A DNA stretch of 64,000 nucleotides, taken from positions 248,001 to 312,000 of the forward strand of contig NZ_OY762269.1 in assembly GCF_963665245.1 (NCBI RefSeq), read 5' to 3'. The DNA is from an uncultured Paludibaculum sp. GTDB taxonomy: Bacteria; Acidobacteriota; Terriglobia; Bryobacterales; Bryobacteraceae. Of this stretch, positions 9,301 through 16,798 are shown one piece after another. Below the pieces are notes generated by a model. It ran no database searches and was not told where the DNA came from. It saw nothing but the letters and a program-made list of their open reading frames with translations. The position numbers were made by a program, and so were the translations under genes. Every line of letters begins with the position of its first letter. Positions within the stretch are counted from its first letter, which is position 1.

Positions 9301-9588
9301 GACGCGCACTTCCAGGTCCACGATCCTGCTGGGCTTGAAGCCCGGCTGGGCGATGGAGACGGTATAGCGGCCGGGCGGCAGCAGGGTGGCGGCATAGTTG
9401 CCCTGCTCGTTCGTGACGACGGTGCGGGCGGCGCCCGTATCCTGGTTCTGGACTTGGACATTGGCCGCCGGAACGGGCGAGCCGGAGGTGTCGCTGACGG
9501 TGCCGACGATGCTACCGGTGATGGATTGGGCGTGCATCAGGCCGGTGAGAATCAGGAACGTGGCGATTCTAAGACCCCAGGTCAACAT
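6379..9588 (-). CDS. Oar-like TonB-dependent receptor with carboxypeptidase-regulatory-like domain
   Basis: A 1069-residue outer-membrane protein. It has a signal peptide (about residues 1-20), then a carboxypeptidase regulatory-like beta-sandwich (about 22-105; GTVSDTSGSPVPAANVQV and NEQGNYAATLLPPGRYTV). A plug domain follows (about 115-240), and then a long beta-barrel ending in an aromatic residue (LALKLYF). This architecture is abundant in Solibacteres and other acidobacteria and is assumed to import large substrates, often carbohydrates or peptides. No TonB box could be assigned with confidence. It is followed by the exported FAD oxidoreductase, which may act on the imported or surface-bound compound. 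It is preceded on the same strand by the wHTH-propeller regulator, though about 130 bp separates them. Confidence 0.9.
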   Translation of the reverse strand: MLTWGLRIATFLILTGLMHAQSITGSIVGTVSDTSGSPVPAANVQVQNQDTGAARTVVTNEQGNYAATLLPPGRYTVSIAQPGFKPSRIVDLEVRVDRSVRADLSLQLGEVSETITVSDAASTKVETDTSTLNQTLGQKTIVDMPISRSFVSLAGLTAGVVPVTGENGQSLQTSFTNRGNLSAFVSGQRESSVSFLIDGVESRGERLGNASMPVSVDAIQQFGMLRNTMSAEYGNAAAVMNISIKSGTNQIHGTAFEFLQNSVMNARNYFDTSAKAQTKLNDFGFSLGGPLVKDKTFFFTNFEGIRSRRTTPLLGREPTQAQLGGDLSSISSVIYDPLTTDAAGVRTAFPGNIIPVNRLDPATKNFSNYIPVANLAQPINNSNLSVSPSAIADSNQVHFRVDHALSSTDQLFGRWSYYDAPNTAPSLHPLWSKEYPWTTYNGALQETHVFGPRTVNEFRFGYSRDNIFQKAIGIPGTNLAQAIGLKNTVPNEPDGGALPGVTITGYNVSGGSRPTGYISNRFQYSDVLSLTRGNHVLKLGADTRRLQYNVYSSNSPNGDISFAKIFTTSTAGGSTGGDPLADYLLGAFNTASGARTVNSPAFRNTTYNFFAQDEWKVTSRLHLSLGLRYEYAQRAYDVHNKIAIVDFSTGNLIFARKNPFDPKDLSLNPNTSRALLDEDYNNFAPRFGFSYDAGKDTVIRGGYGIFYDVTQANELNFLGFVPPFQTLISVTNNPKAGTPGTLFQNLFPNPGPPDRIDPGTSTFSHLKTDRTPYVQQFNFNIQKRIFGDYLAEASYVGTLGRKQSKRRNYNQKRITAAVPYFPLPNLGPILTSEKNSNSSYNALQLRLERQFKTGWSLLANYTYSKSIDMDSANASSAANQDATNLGADRGLSDFDVRHRFTAVATYELPFARNAKGIIRVLAAGWQTSAIATMQGGFPLTISAADTSGAGSFTALRANRIGAGNLDSRDRNILRWFDTAAFVAPPSGTFGTAGRNIIIGPGTNSWNLAAMKNTSFLERYNLQFRAEFFNAFNHTQWFAPATNVSAPLQFGRITSARAPRNIQLALKLYF

Positions 9589-9715
9589 AGACGGGAACTC
9601 CTTTGTTTACTGCACTACGGTGACCCATGCTGCGCCCGGAAGGGGGTGCAAGTACTGACAGCCGGGCGAAATTGTCACGACAAATCGACGAACGGGGCGT
9701 TAAGCGGGAGCAGGC

Positions 9716-11710
9716 TCAGTGACTGCGGATCAGCCACAGGTCGCCGCGGTTCTCCAGTAGCGGAACCACTAAGCCCTTTGGCTGCATGGCGAAGCCGAGG
9801 TTACTGTCGGACAGCAGGTAGGGGCTGCCTCGGAAGTAACTGCTTTGGCGGGGTGGTCCGATGGGGGTGCCGCGGGCAGGGTCGAAGTCCAGCAGCCAGA
9901 TATTGAACCAGCCGTCTTCGTCAGACTGGTAGTAGATGCGCCGGCCGTCCGCCGACCATGTGGCGCTCTGGTAGTGGCCCGGACCGGCCAATCGGAGTGG
10001 CGAGGCGTCTTTCCGTTCCAGCCACAGGTTCTGCTGGCCGTCCTTGGACTCGACATACGGCCGGAACCGCGCGGTGGGGTCCCAGTTGCTGGGCGCGCGT
10101 CCGCTAGGCGCACCATCCAGGACTTTCTCGTCGACCAGTTTGGAGAAGTCCTGGTTGAACAGGGCCCGGCGGCGTTCGCGATTGCGGCCGTCCATCAGGT
10201 CGTAGGCCAGGCCACGGCCTTCGTCGATCCAGGATGGAGAGGTCCGGGAAAGCTGGTCGTTGGGACCGATGGGCCGCACGGCGCGGGTCTCGAGATCGAG
10301 CAGCCAGAGTTCGAAGCGCTCGCCTTGCCAGAGGAAGTAGACGATGCGGCGGCCGTCGGGCGAGAGCACCGGGGCTCGGACAGAAGCGGCTCCGGTGGTG
10401 AGGCGAGCCATGGCTGATTCGTCCAGCCTCCCGTCGGACTTAAACGGAACCAGCCAAAGGGCTTCCGGTGCGGCGATGGCGGAGAAGGCGATCTCGCCTC
10501 CGGGGCTGAAGCGCGGGTGTTGGTGGCCTTGAGTAGTCAGCGTCAGGCGGACTGGCTTGGCCGTTTCCGCACCAGTGCGGCGGTCGATCTCAGAGCGCCA
10601 TAGGCCACGGTCGAGGCCGACAAACACCAGTTGGGAGCGAGTGCGGTCATAGTCGAAGCCGCCGTCCTTTAGGACTCCGGTGCCGGGCGTCACCACTTTG
10701 GCTTCGCCGCCGGCAGTGGAGACCCGCCAGATCTGGTGGCCCAGGTAGACCCAATCGGGCGAGCGTTTCTGCGCCGGCTCGCTGCGAAACTGAGCCGTGG
10801 CAATGAAATAGACCATCTGGCCGTCCTGGCTCCAGGCGGGCCAGGAAAGACTGGCGAGGGTGGGTGAGGAGACAACGACGCGGCGCACCGAGCGGTCTTC
10901 TTTCTTCCAGACGTACAGGTCGCTTTGGGATCCCGCAGTGTGGAACGCGACGAGGCGGCCATCGGGGGACCAGCGCGGGTGGTGGCCGAACCCGGCGATG
11001 GAGGCGGTCTCGCCGGTGACGAGCGACTTCGCAAAGAGCCCGCCCTTGCCCTCTTCGGAGCGGTAAGCGATCCAGTCGGAGTCGGGCGACCAGTCGGGTT
11101 CGGAGAGATTGGCTTTGGATTGAGTCACCTGGCGGCGGTCGCCGCTGGATTCTTCGAGGATCCAGAGGTTCGCGGTTCCATTCTCGTCGGAGCCGTACAG
11201 GATGCGGCGGCCGGTGGCGTCGAAGGCGGGGTAGTCTTCCATGCCGGGCAGGAAGGTCATCTGGGCGATCTTGAGTTCGACGGGGGCGGCGGGCGGCTTA
11301 CGGCCAAGCCAGAACAGGGCGACCGCCGCAACAGTCAGAGCAAAGGCAAGGACAGGCCTCCACCAGCGGGTGGCGCCCGGTTCGGCCGGCGAAGCATCCG
11401 GCCCGGCGACGAACTCGTATCCGCGCTTGGGATGGGTACGGATGTACTGCGGTGTCTTCGAGTTATCGCCCAGGGCCTTGCGTATGTCGAGCACGCGCTG
11501 GACGAGAGCGTCGTCGGTGACGGCGGTATCGGCCCAGACAGCGTGCAGCAGTTCATCCTTGGGCACGATCTGGCCGGGGCGTTGGGCGAGGTAGGCGAGG
11601 ACGGCGGCGGATTTCAGGTTGAGCGGAATTTCGCCGGCGGGTCCGGAAAGGCGTTGCTCCCTCAGATCGAAGAGGTAAGGACCGAAGCGGATTTTCCCTG
11701 GCGCGACCAT
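9716..11710 (-). CDS. Membrane winged-helix regulator with TolB/PD40 propeller (CadC-like)
   Basis: A 664-residue protein. An OmpR/CadC-type winged helix-turn-helix lies at about residues 5-100 (IRFGPYLFDLREQRL ... YIRTHPKRGYEFVA). A single membrane helix (about 120-140, VLAFALTVAAVALFWLG) is followed by a periplasmic beta-propeller of TolB/WD40-like repeats (FSPGGEIAF, LSPDGRRIVYF, WSADGRRIYYQSD). This is a one-component sensor design: the propeller presumably senses a ligand and the cytoplasmic domain binds DNA. ATG 11710 gives the canonical wHTH start; an upstream GTG at 11776 adds 22 unlikely residues. It may control the adjacent receptor and oxidoreductase genes (inference from position). 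Confidence 0.88.
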   Translation of the reverse strand: MVAPGKIRFGPYLFDLREQRLSGPAGEIPLNLKSAAVLAYLAQRPGQIVPKDELLHAVWADTAVTDDALVQRVLDIRKALGDNSKTPQYIRTHPKRGYEFVAGPDASPAEPGATRWWRPVLAFALTVAAVALFWLGRKPPAAPVELKIAQMTFLPGMEDYPAFDATGRRILYGSDENGTANLWILEESSGDRRQVTQSKANLSEPDWSPDSDWIAYRSEEGKGGLFAKSLVTGETASIAGFGHHPRWSPDGRLVAFHTAGSQSDLYVWKKEDRSVRRVVVSSPTLASLSWPAWSQDGQMVYFIATAQFRSEPAQKRSPDWVYLGHQIWRVSTAGGEAKVVTPGTGVLKDGGFDYDRTRSQLVFVGLDRGLWRSEIDRRTGAETAKPVRLTLTTQGHQHPRFSPGGEIAFSAIAAPEALWLVPFKSDGRLDESAMARLTTGAASVRAPVLSPDGRRIVYFLWQGERFELWLLDLETRAVRPIGPNDQLSRTSPSWIDEGRGLAYDLMDGRNRERRRALFNQDFSKLVDEKVLDGAPSGRAPSNWDPTARFRPYVESKDGQQNLWLERKDASPLRLAGPGHYQSATWSADGRRIYYQSDEDGWFNIWLLDFDPARGTPIGPPRQSSYFRGSPYLLSDSNLGFAMQPKGLVVPLLENRGDLWLIRSH

Positions 11711-11798
11711 GGCCTCGTCTACACAGTATGGACGCTCCGCCTCGGGTCCTGCAGGCAAGATGTAGCAAATCCTCACGTTTGGCCCGGGAGCGGCACGC

Positions 11799-11804
11799 TA
11801 GAAT
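11799..11804 (+). promoter_or_regulatory. Putative -10 element for proS
   Basis: TAGAAT lies 11 nt before the proS ATG at 11816. With a start site about 7 nt downstream, the leader would be only about 5 nt. No good -35 is visible at the usual distance, and there is no Shine-Dalgarno sequence, which fits a nearly leaderless mRNA. Confidence 0.35.
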
Positions 11805-11815
11805 GGTCTATTACG

Positions 11816-13258
11816 ATGTCCGAGTCTCCTATTACCCCTCGCGGAAAAGATTTTGCCTCCTGGTATCAGGATGTGGTGCTGCATGGCGATATGGCCGAGC
11901 CGGCCGAGATCGTCAAGGGTTGCATGGTGATTAAACCGAACGGCTATGCCGTTTGGGAGCGTCTGCAGCGTGAGCTGGACGACCGGTTCAAGGCCACCAA
12001 CCACCAGAACATCTACCTGCCGCTGCTGATTCCACAGAGCTTCCTGCAGAAGGAAGCGGAGCACGTCGAGGGGTTCTCGCCGGAACTGGCTGTCGTCACG
12101 ATCGCGGGCGGCAAGGAACTGGAAGAGCCCTACGTCATCCGGCCCACCTCGGAGACCATCGTCGGCCATTTCTTCTCGAAATGGATCCACAGCTATCGGG
12201 ACCTGCCGGTGCTGGTGAACCAGTGGGCGAACGTCATCCGCTGGGAGCTGCGCACGCGTATGTTCCTGAGGACGACGGAGTTCCTGTGGCAGGAAGGGCA
12301 TACGGCGCACTCCAGCCATGAGGAGGCGGTGGAAGAGGTGCTGAGGATCCTGGATCTGTACGCCGAGGTCTCGGAAGAGATCATGGCGGTGCCGGTGATC
12401 AAGGGTGTGAAGACGCGGGCGGAGAAGTTCGCTGGCGCGCTGCGGTCGTACTCGATCGAGGCGATGATGCAGAACGGCTTGGCTTTGCAGGCCGGCACCA
12501 GCCACGACCTGGGCCAGAACTTCGGCAAGGCATTCGATGTCCAGTTCCAAAGCAAGGAAGGGAAGCTGGACTATGTGTGGCAGACGAGCTGGGGTGTGAG
12601 CACGCGTCTGATCGGCGGGCTGATCATGACCCATTCGGACGATAAGGGTCTGGTGCTGCCGCCCAAGGTGGCTCCGCGGAAGAGCGTGCTGGTGCCCATC
12701 TACCGCAAGGACGAAGAGAAGGCCGTGGTGATGGAGGCGGCGTCGAAGCTGGCGAAGGACCTGGGCGCGCACATCGACGTGCGCGACGGCATGACGCCGG
12801 GCGCCAAGTTCTTCCATTGGGAGCGGTTAGGGATCCCAGTGGTGTTCGAGCTGGGTCCGCGCGACGTGGCCAGCGGCAACATGGTGATCAAGCGGCGCGA
12901 CACGGGCACGAAGGAAGTGATTCCGCAGTCCGAGGCGGTGGCGAAACAGGCGGAGATCCTAGAAGCGATGCAGCGCGACTTGCTGGCGAAGGCCCGGCAG
13001 CGGATGCAGGACAATACGGTGCTGGCGAACTCCATCGGCGAGGTGGAGGAGATCCTGGGCTCGGTGACGGCCGAGAAGGGCGGCGGCAAGTTCGTGATGG
13101 CGCACCTGAAGGACGATCCGGCGAACGACGCGCGGATCAAGGAATTCAAGGCGAGCGTCCGGAACATTCCGTCGGTGGATCTGTACGACGGGCCGGGCAA
13201 GTGTATCCTGACCGGCGAGACGGTGGATCGCCGCGTTGTGATCGCCAAGGCGTACTAA
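11816..13258 (+). CDS. proS: Prolyl-tRNA synthetase (short, eukaryote/archaeal-like type)
   Basis: This enzyme charges tRNA-Pro with proline in the cytoplasm. The 480-residue product matches the short ProRS type that lacks the bacterial insertion domain. It has a class II aminoacyl-tRNA synthetase core with motif 2 (NVIRWELRTRMFLRTTEFLW, followed by QEGHTAH) and motif 3 region (STRLIGGLIMTHSDDKGLVLPP). An anticodon-binding domain occupies about residues 285-390, and a C-terminal zinc-like/alpha-beta tail ends in KAY. The reading frame is open far upstream, but the protein clearly starts at MSESPITPRGKDF. Its stop overlaps by 4 bp the tail of the convergent hypothetical gene. Confidence 0.95.
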   Translation: MSESPITPRGKDFASWYQDVVLHGDMAEPAEIVKGCMVIKPNGYAVWERLQRELDDRFKATNHQNIYLPLLIPQSFLQKEAEHVEGFSPELAVVTIAGGKELEEPYVIRPTSETIVGHFFSKWIHSYRDLPVLVNQWANVIRWELRTRMFLRTTEFLWQEGHTAHSSHEEAVEEVLRILDLYAEVSEEIMAVPVIKGVKTRAEKFAGALRSYSIEAMMQNGLALQAGTSHDLGQNFGKAFDVQFQSKEGKLDYVWQTSWGVSTRLIGGLIMTHSDDKGLVLPPKVAPRKSVLVPIYRKDEEKAVVMEAASKLAKDLGAHIDVRDGMTPGAKFFHWERLGIPVVFELGPRDVASGNMVIKRRDTGTKEVIPQSEAVAKQAEILEAMQRDLLAKARQRMQDNTVLANSIGEVEEILGSVTAEKGGGKFVMAHLKDDPANDARIKEFKASVRNIPSVDLYDGPGKCILTGETVDRRVVIAKAY

Positions 13259-13938
13259 AGCGCGAGCTGGCCCTCGTAGACCATCTCAGCAAGCTTGAAC
13301 TTGCAGGAGAGGGGTCTGGGGGCGATGGTGGAGAACTCGACGACACCATTGTCGAGGGAGAACGGGATTGCCGGCTGGAAGAAATAGGTGAAGAGAGCCG
13401 GACCGTCGTAGTGGCCCTTCACACTGAACGGGTGTATTTCCGGCTGGCCACGGCGGCGTAGCACTGTCCTGATGAGGATCATCTTCTGTGCTTCGCCTTC
13501 AGGCTGAATGATATGGCCGGTGGATAAGGGTGTCTCCCCAGGCAGGATGGTGATTGCGTAGAGCCGTCCTTCCTGATTCTCGTCGACCTCCGGGTAACCC
13601 AACTTCAGGCGCTTGAGGGCTTCGCGAACGGGCTTGGCGCTTTCCCAGCGGACGAGGTAGGGAATGACACCGTCCGCGGGCATGCCCATCCCAGCACCGC
13701 CACTACGGCCATACGGAAGACCTCCAGCAGACATGGGCCGGTTTGGGGAAGGCGCGTCGGGTCCGGTGAGCGGGACGGAGACGCGCGCCGTCCAGGGCGA
13801 GTCGGTGACTACGCGCCGCAGGTCCTTCTCCGACCATTGTTCGACGGGCCTGGTTTGCCAGGGCGGCGCGGCGACGGCGGACGGAAGTAAAGAGGCCCCG
13901 AGTGCTGTAATGGTCTGGCGGCGGGAGAGAATTCTCAT
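13255..13938 (-). CDS. Exported hypothetical protein with twin-arginine-like leader
   Basis: A 227-residue protein of no recognised family. The N-terminus MRILSRRQTITALGASLLPS has an SRR-x-hydrophobic pattern, a plausible Tat or Sec leader. The mature part starts APPWQTRPVEQWSEKDLRRV, a segment that recurs in small exported acidobacterial proteins of unknown role. It is rich in beta-strand patterns and has no visible catalytic motif. It starts 3 bp after the stop of the 13942-14679 gene, so the two form an operon. It overlaps proS tail-to-tail by 4 bp. Confidence 0.7.
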   Translation of the reverse strand: MRILSRRQTITALGASLLPSAVAAPPWQTRPVEQWSEKDLRRVVTDSPWTARVSVPLTGPDAPSPNRPMSAGGLPYGRSGGAGMGMPADGVIPYLVRWESAKPVREALKRLKLGYPEVDENQEGRLYAITILPGETPLSTGHIIQPEGEAQKMILIRTVLRRRGQPEIHPFSVKGHYDGPALFTYFFQPAIPFSLDNGVVEFSTIAPRPLSCKFKLAEMVYEGQLAL

Positions 13939-13941
13939 AGT

Positions 13942-14679
13942 CTAGTGTTGGAACTCCACCTGGGATGTGGCTGTGAACTTGCGATAGTCCGTAAACAGCA
14001 TGAAGGCGTGAGCGCAATCCGTCAGGTCCCGGCAGGTGCGTACGTCGGACTGAACCGGCATCAGGTACTCTTCGCCCTGGATGCGGACTGTGTCGAACGA
14101 GACGTTGAGCCAGGCGTCCTGTACAGCGTATCTTCGGGGAAACCGGTGGGCTTCCATGTGGAGGCGATAGACTTTGCCGTCGGATTCATCCGCCCAGAAG
14201 GAACCGGTATAGGCGGGCTGGAAGGCGGCGCCGGGCCCGACGAACCACCTCGAATTCTCCTGACGGACGGAAAAATCGTACCGGCGCAGGCGGCGTCCCT
14301 CTACGGTTTCACGGTCGGCGCGGTGGAAGCGGGTCTGACTAGGGGCATCGAAGAGCAGTAACAGGGCCGAAGCGAATTCGCCGCGATTGCCCATCACCGG
14401 GAAGTCGACAGGCGTAAGTTGTTCCAAGTCGAGGCCAGCGGACCGCTTTAGGAAGTAGGATTCGCGGCCCTGGACGACCCGAAGTTCGTAAGACGCCGAG
14501 TCCGACAGACGTACACCCTTGCCGCGGTTGCCATGATTGACGGTGGAATCCTGAGTGCAAACAAAATCGGGGAGGGCGTGGCGCCAAACCATGACTGCGG
14601 CGCGTATCTTCTCGAGAACCGGGTCGGGTTCGGCGGCGGGTAGAAGCCAAGGCAAAGACAGTAACATCAAGGCCCGCAT
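13942..14679 (-). CDS. Exported hypothetical protein, paralogue of the 24287 gene
   Basis: A 245-residue protein with a short signal peptide (MRALMLLSLPWLLPAAEPDP). It shares an ordered series of motifs with the N-terminal half of the protein at 24287-25567: ALPDFVCTQD, YELRVVQGRESYF, EGRRLRRYDFSV, GSFWADESDGKVYRL and VRIQGEEYLMPVQSDV. The family looks like a periplasmic or outer-membrane-associated beta-rich fold, perhaps LolA/LppX-like, but this is only a guess. It is the first gene of a two-gene unit with 13255-13938. No function can be assigned. Confidence 0.7.
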   Translation of the reverse strand: MRALMLLSLPWLLPAAEPDPVLEKIRAAVMVWRHALPDFVCTQDSTVNHGNRGKGVRLSDSASYELRVVQGRESYFLKRSAGLDLEQLTPVDFPVMGNRGEFASALLLLFDAPSQTRFHRADRETVEGRRLRRYDFSVRQENSRWFVGPGAAFQPAYTGSFWADESDGKVYRLHMEAHRFPRRYAVQDAWLNVSFDTVRIQGEEYLMPVQSDVRTCRDLTDCAHAFMLFTDYRKFTATSQVEFQH

Positions 14680-14828
14680 CCGAGGACAGTTTATAGCGAA
14701 TTGAAGTCTTGAAGAAGGGAAATCGAAAGTTAATCGGCAATTATTTCCGGCGGGGCCCAGGTACAGTGTTCACACCTAGCGAATGGCCGGGATCACAAGA
14801 CGGGGTGGGTCAGATTATCGGCGACGGG

Positions 14829-14834
14829 TATAAT
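14829..14834 (+). promoter_or_regulatory. Putative -10 element (TATAAT) just before the DUF1549 gene
   Basis: A perfect TATAAT ends 5 nt before the ATG at 14840, so transcription would begin at or next to the start codon (leaderless mRNA). If the second ATG (14855) is the real start, the leader is about 15 nt. No convincing -35 is visible. Confidence 0.4.
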
Positions 14835-14839
14835 TCAAT

Positions 14840-16783
14840 ATGTCGGGATACGGAATGACGGCTCTCCGGCTGTACCCAATTCTGATGACGCTCGTGCTGG
14901 CGGCGGGCGGCGGTATCCGGTTGGCGGTCGCGGCCGACGTTCCTCCGCGTGCGGCGGACCAACCGGGGGCAAACTGCTCGTACATTGCGGCACCGGATTC
15001 AGTGGTGTCGCAGGCGACTCGTGTCCGTCGCGAGATATACGAACAGGCATTGGCCTTCGCCAAGGCAGTACCTCAGCGGAAGACGGGGCGTAAACCGGCC
15101 GCACCCTCCCAGTTTGTCAGGCGGAATCTGATTGACCAGGAGATCTTTCAGCGTTTGGAGGCCGGCGGGATGCTGGCCGCGCCGCTGTCGGGGGACGAGG
15201 AGTTCTTCCGCCGGATCAACCTGGATCTCACGGGGCGGATTCCAAGTGCGGAAGAGATGCGGGCGTTTGTTGCGGACCGGAGTCCACGGAAGCGCGACGC
15301 GGTGATCGACCGGCTGCTGAACAGCCCGGAATTCGTGGATAAGTGGACGATGTGGCTGGGCGACCTGCTGCAGAACTCGATGGCGGCGACGAACCGCAGT
15401 CAGAACCAGTCCGGGCGGAATGCCTTTCACGAATACATCAAATCGGCGATCGCCGATGGGAAGTCTTGGCGGGCAATCGCCTACGATCTCATTACGGCGA
15501 CTGGCAACAATTACGACGGAAATGGAGCCGGGGTGAATTTCCTTCTGCGCGGGTACGCTCCGATGGGGCCGAGCCAGGACACGTATGACTTGCTGACAGT
15601 GCGAGCGGTGACGATCTTCCTGGGGCTTGGGCACTACGACTGCCTGCTGTGTCACAACGGCCAGGGTCATCTGGATGCGGTGTCGGCTTGGGGGACGCGC
15701 TCACTGCGGGTGGAGGCGGAACGGATGGCGGCCCATTTCTCCCGGATGAATCTTGCGGCCTACCCGGGCAATGATAAGGCGGATTTCTACAAGGGATCGA
15801 ATCTGGTGCTGGACCGCACGAACGGCGACTACCTACTGAACACAAAGTTTGGGAACCGTCCGGACCGGACGCCGATTGAGGTGGGCGGTAAAGAGGAGAA
15901 GACGCTGACTCCGGTGTACCGGGACGGGACTCCGGCGGGTGGCAACTGGCGGGTTTCCTTTGCGCTGAAGGTGACCCAGGATCCAATGTTCGCGCGCAAT
16001 TTCGTGAATCGGCTGTGGAAGGCGATGTTCAATCTGGCGTTGGCGGAGCCGGTGGACGCGCTGGATCCGGACCGCCTGGATCCGGCGGTGGAACCTCCAG
16101 GGGGGTGGGATTACCAAGCCTCGTATCCGGATCTGCTGGAGGACTTGGCGCAATTGGCTCGGGAGAGTGATTTCAACCTGAGGGAGATGCTGCGGACGAT
16201 GGCGCAGAGCACGGCCTACCAGTTGAGCTCAGAGTATGACGGACCCTGGAGCATCGCCAAAGTGAGCACGTTCGCACGCCACCTGCCGCGGCGCTTGGAG
16301 GCGGAGGAGGTCCACGATGCGGTGGTGAAGGCGACGGGCGTGTCACCGGCGTACACGGTGGGCGGGTGGGCGCAGAAGGTGAACTGGGCGATGCAACTGC
16401 CGGAGCCGGCGGAGCCGCGGACCGACGGGCCGGCTCGGGCGTTTCTCGACTCGTTCGACCGAGGTAATCGGGATACGCTGCCGCGTACCGCGTCGGGTTC
16501 CGTGCTGATGTGGCTGAACCTGATGAACTCGCCGGTGGTGAATGGCCGGGTGAATGCGAAGGTCTCGCCGTACCTGGCGGGTCTGGTGGCGAATCCTTCG
16601 AACGAGGCGGTGGTGGAGGATCTGTTCCTCACGTTTCTGTCGCGGAGTCCCAGTGAATATGAGAAGACAGTGGCCTTGAGGACGCTGGCGAACTCGGGCA
16701 CAAGGCAGTATACCCGCGCGGCGGCGGTGGAGGACCTGGCCTGGGCCCTGATCAACAAGGCCGACTTTCTGTTTAGCTATTAG
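14840..16783 (+). CDS. DUF1549/DUF1553 domain protein with a CxxCH motif
   Basis: A 647-residue exported protein of the planctomycete/acidobacterial DUF1549-DUF1553 type. The leader (LYPILMTLVLAAGGG) is followed by DUF1549 (about 95-300; LIDQEIFQRLEAGGM, RRINLDLTGRIPSAEEM) and DUF1553 (about 370-630; FARNFVNRLWKAMF, LNLMNSPVVNGRV). Inside the first domain, CLLCHNGQGH is a CxxCH sequence that could bind covalent haem. The function of these families is unknown; they nearly always pair with a DUF1501 gene, as here (16799, 15 bp away). Starts at 14840 or 14855 are both possible. Confidence 0.85.
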   Translation: MSGYGMTALRLYPILMTLVLAAGGGIRLAVAADVPPRAADQPGANCSYIAAPDSVVSQATRVRREIYEQALAFAKAVPQRKTGRKPAAPSQFVRRNLIDQEIFQRLEAGGMLAAPLSGDEEFFRRINLDLTGRIPSAEEMRAFVADRSPRKRDAVIDRLLNSPEFVDKWTMWLGDLLQNSMAATNRSQNQSGRNAFHEYIKSAIADGKSWRAIAYDLITATGNNYDGNGAGVNFLLRGYAPMGPSQDTYDLLTVRAVTIFLGLGHYDCLLCHNGQGHLDAVSAWGTRSLRVEAERMAAHFSRMNLAAYPGNDKADFYKGSNLVLDRTNGDYLLNTKFGNRPDRTPIEVGGKEEKTLTPVYRDGTPAGGNWRVSFALKVTQDPMFARNFVNRLWKAMFNLALAEPVDALDPDRLDPAVEPPGGWDYQASYPDLLEDLAQLARESDFNLREMLRTMAQSTAYQLSSEYDGPWSIAKVSTFARHLPRRLEAEEVHDAVVKATGVSPAYTVGGWAQKVNWAMQLPEPAEPRTDGPARAFLDSFDRGNRDTLPRTASGSVLMWLNLMNSPVVNGRVNAKVSPYLAGLVANPSNEAVVEDLFLTFLSRSPSEYEKTVALRTLANSGTRQYTRAAAVEDLAWALINKADFLFSY

Positions 16784-16798
16784 AAGAGGTCGATCCCC

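Noticed and set aside
10925..11815. N-terminal extension of the proS frame
   Set aside because: It overlaps the wHTH regulator gene on the other strand and adds 297 residues not found in prolyl-tRNA synthetases.
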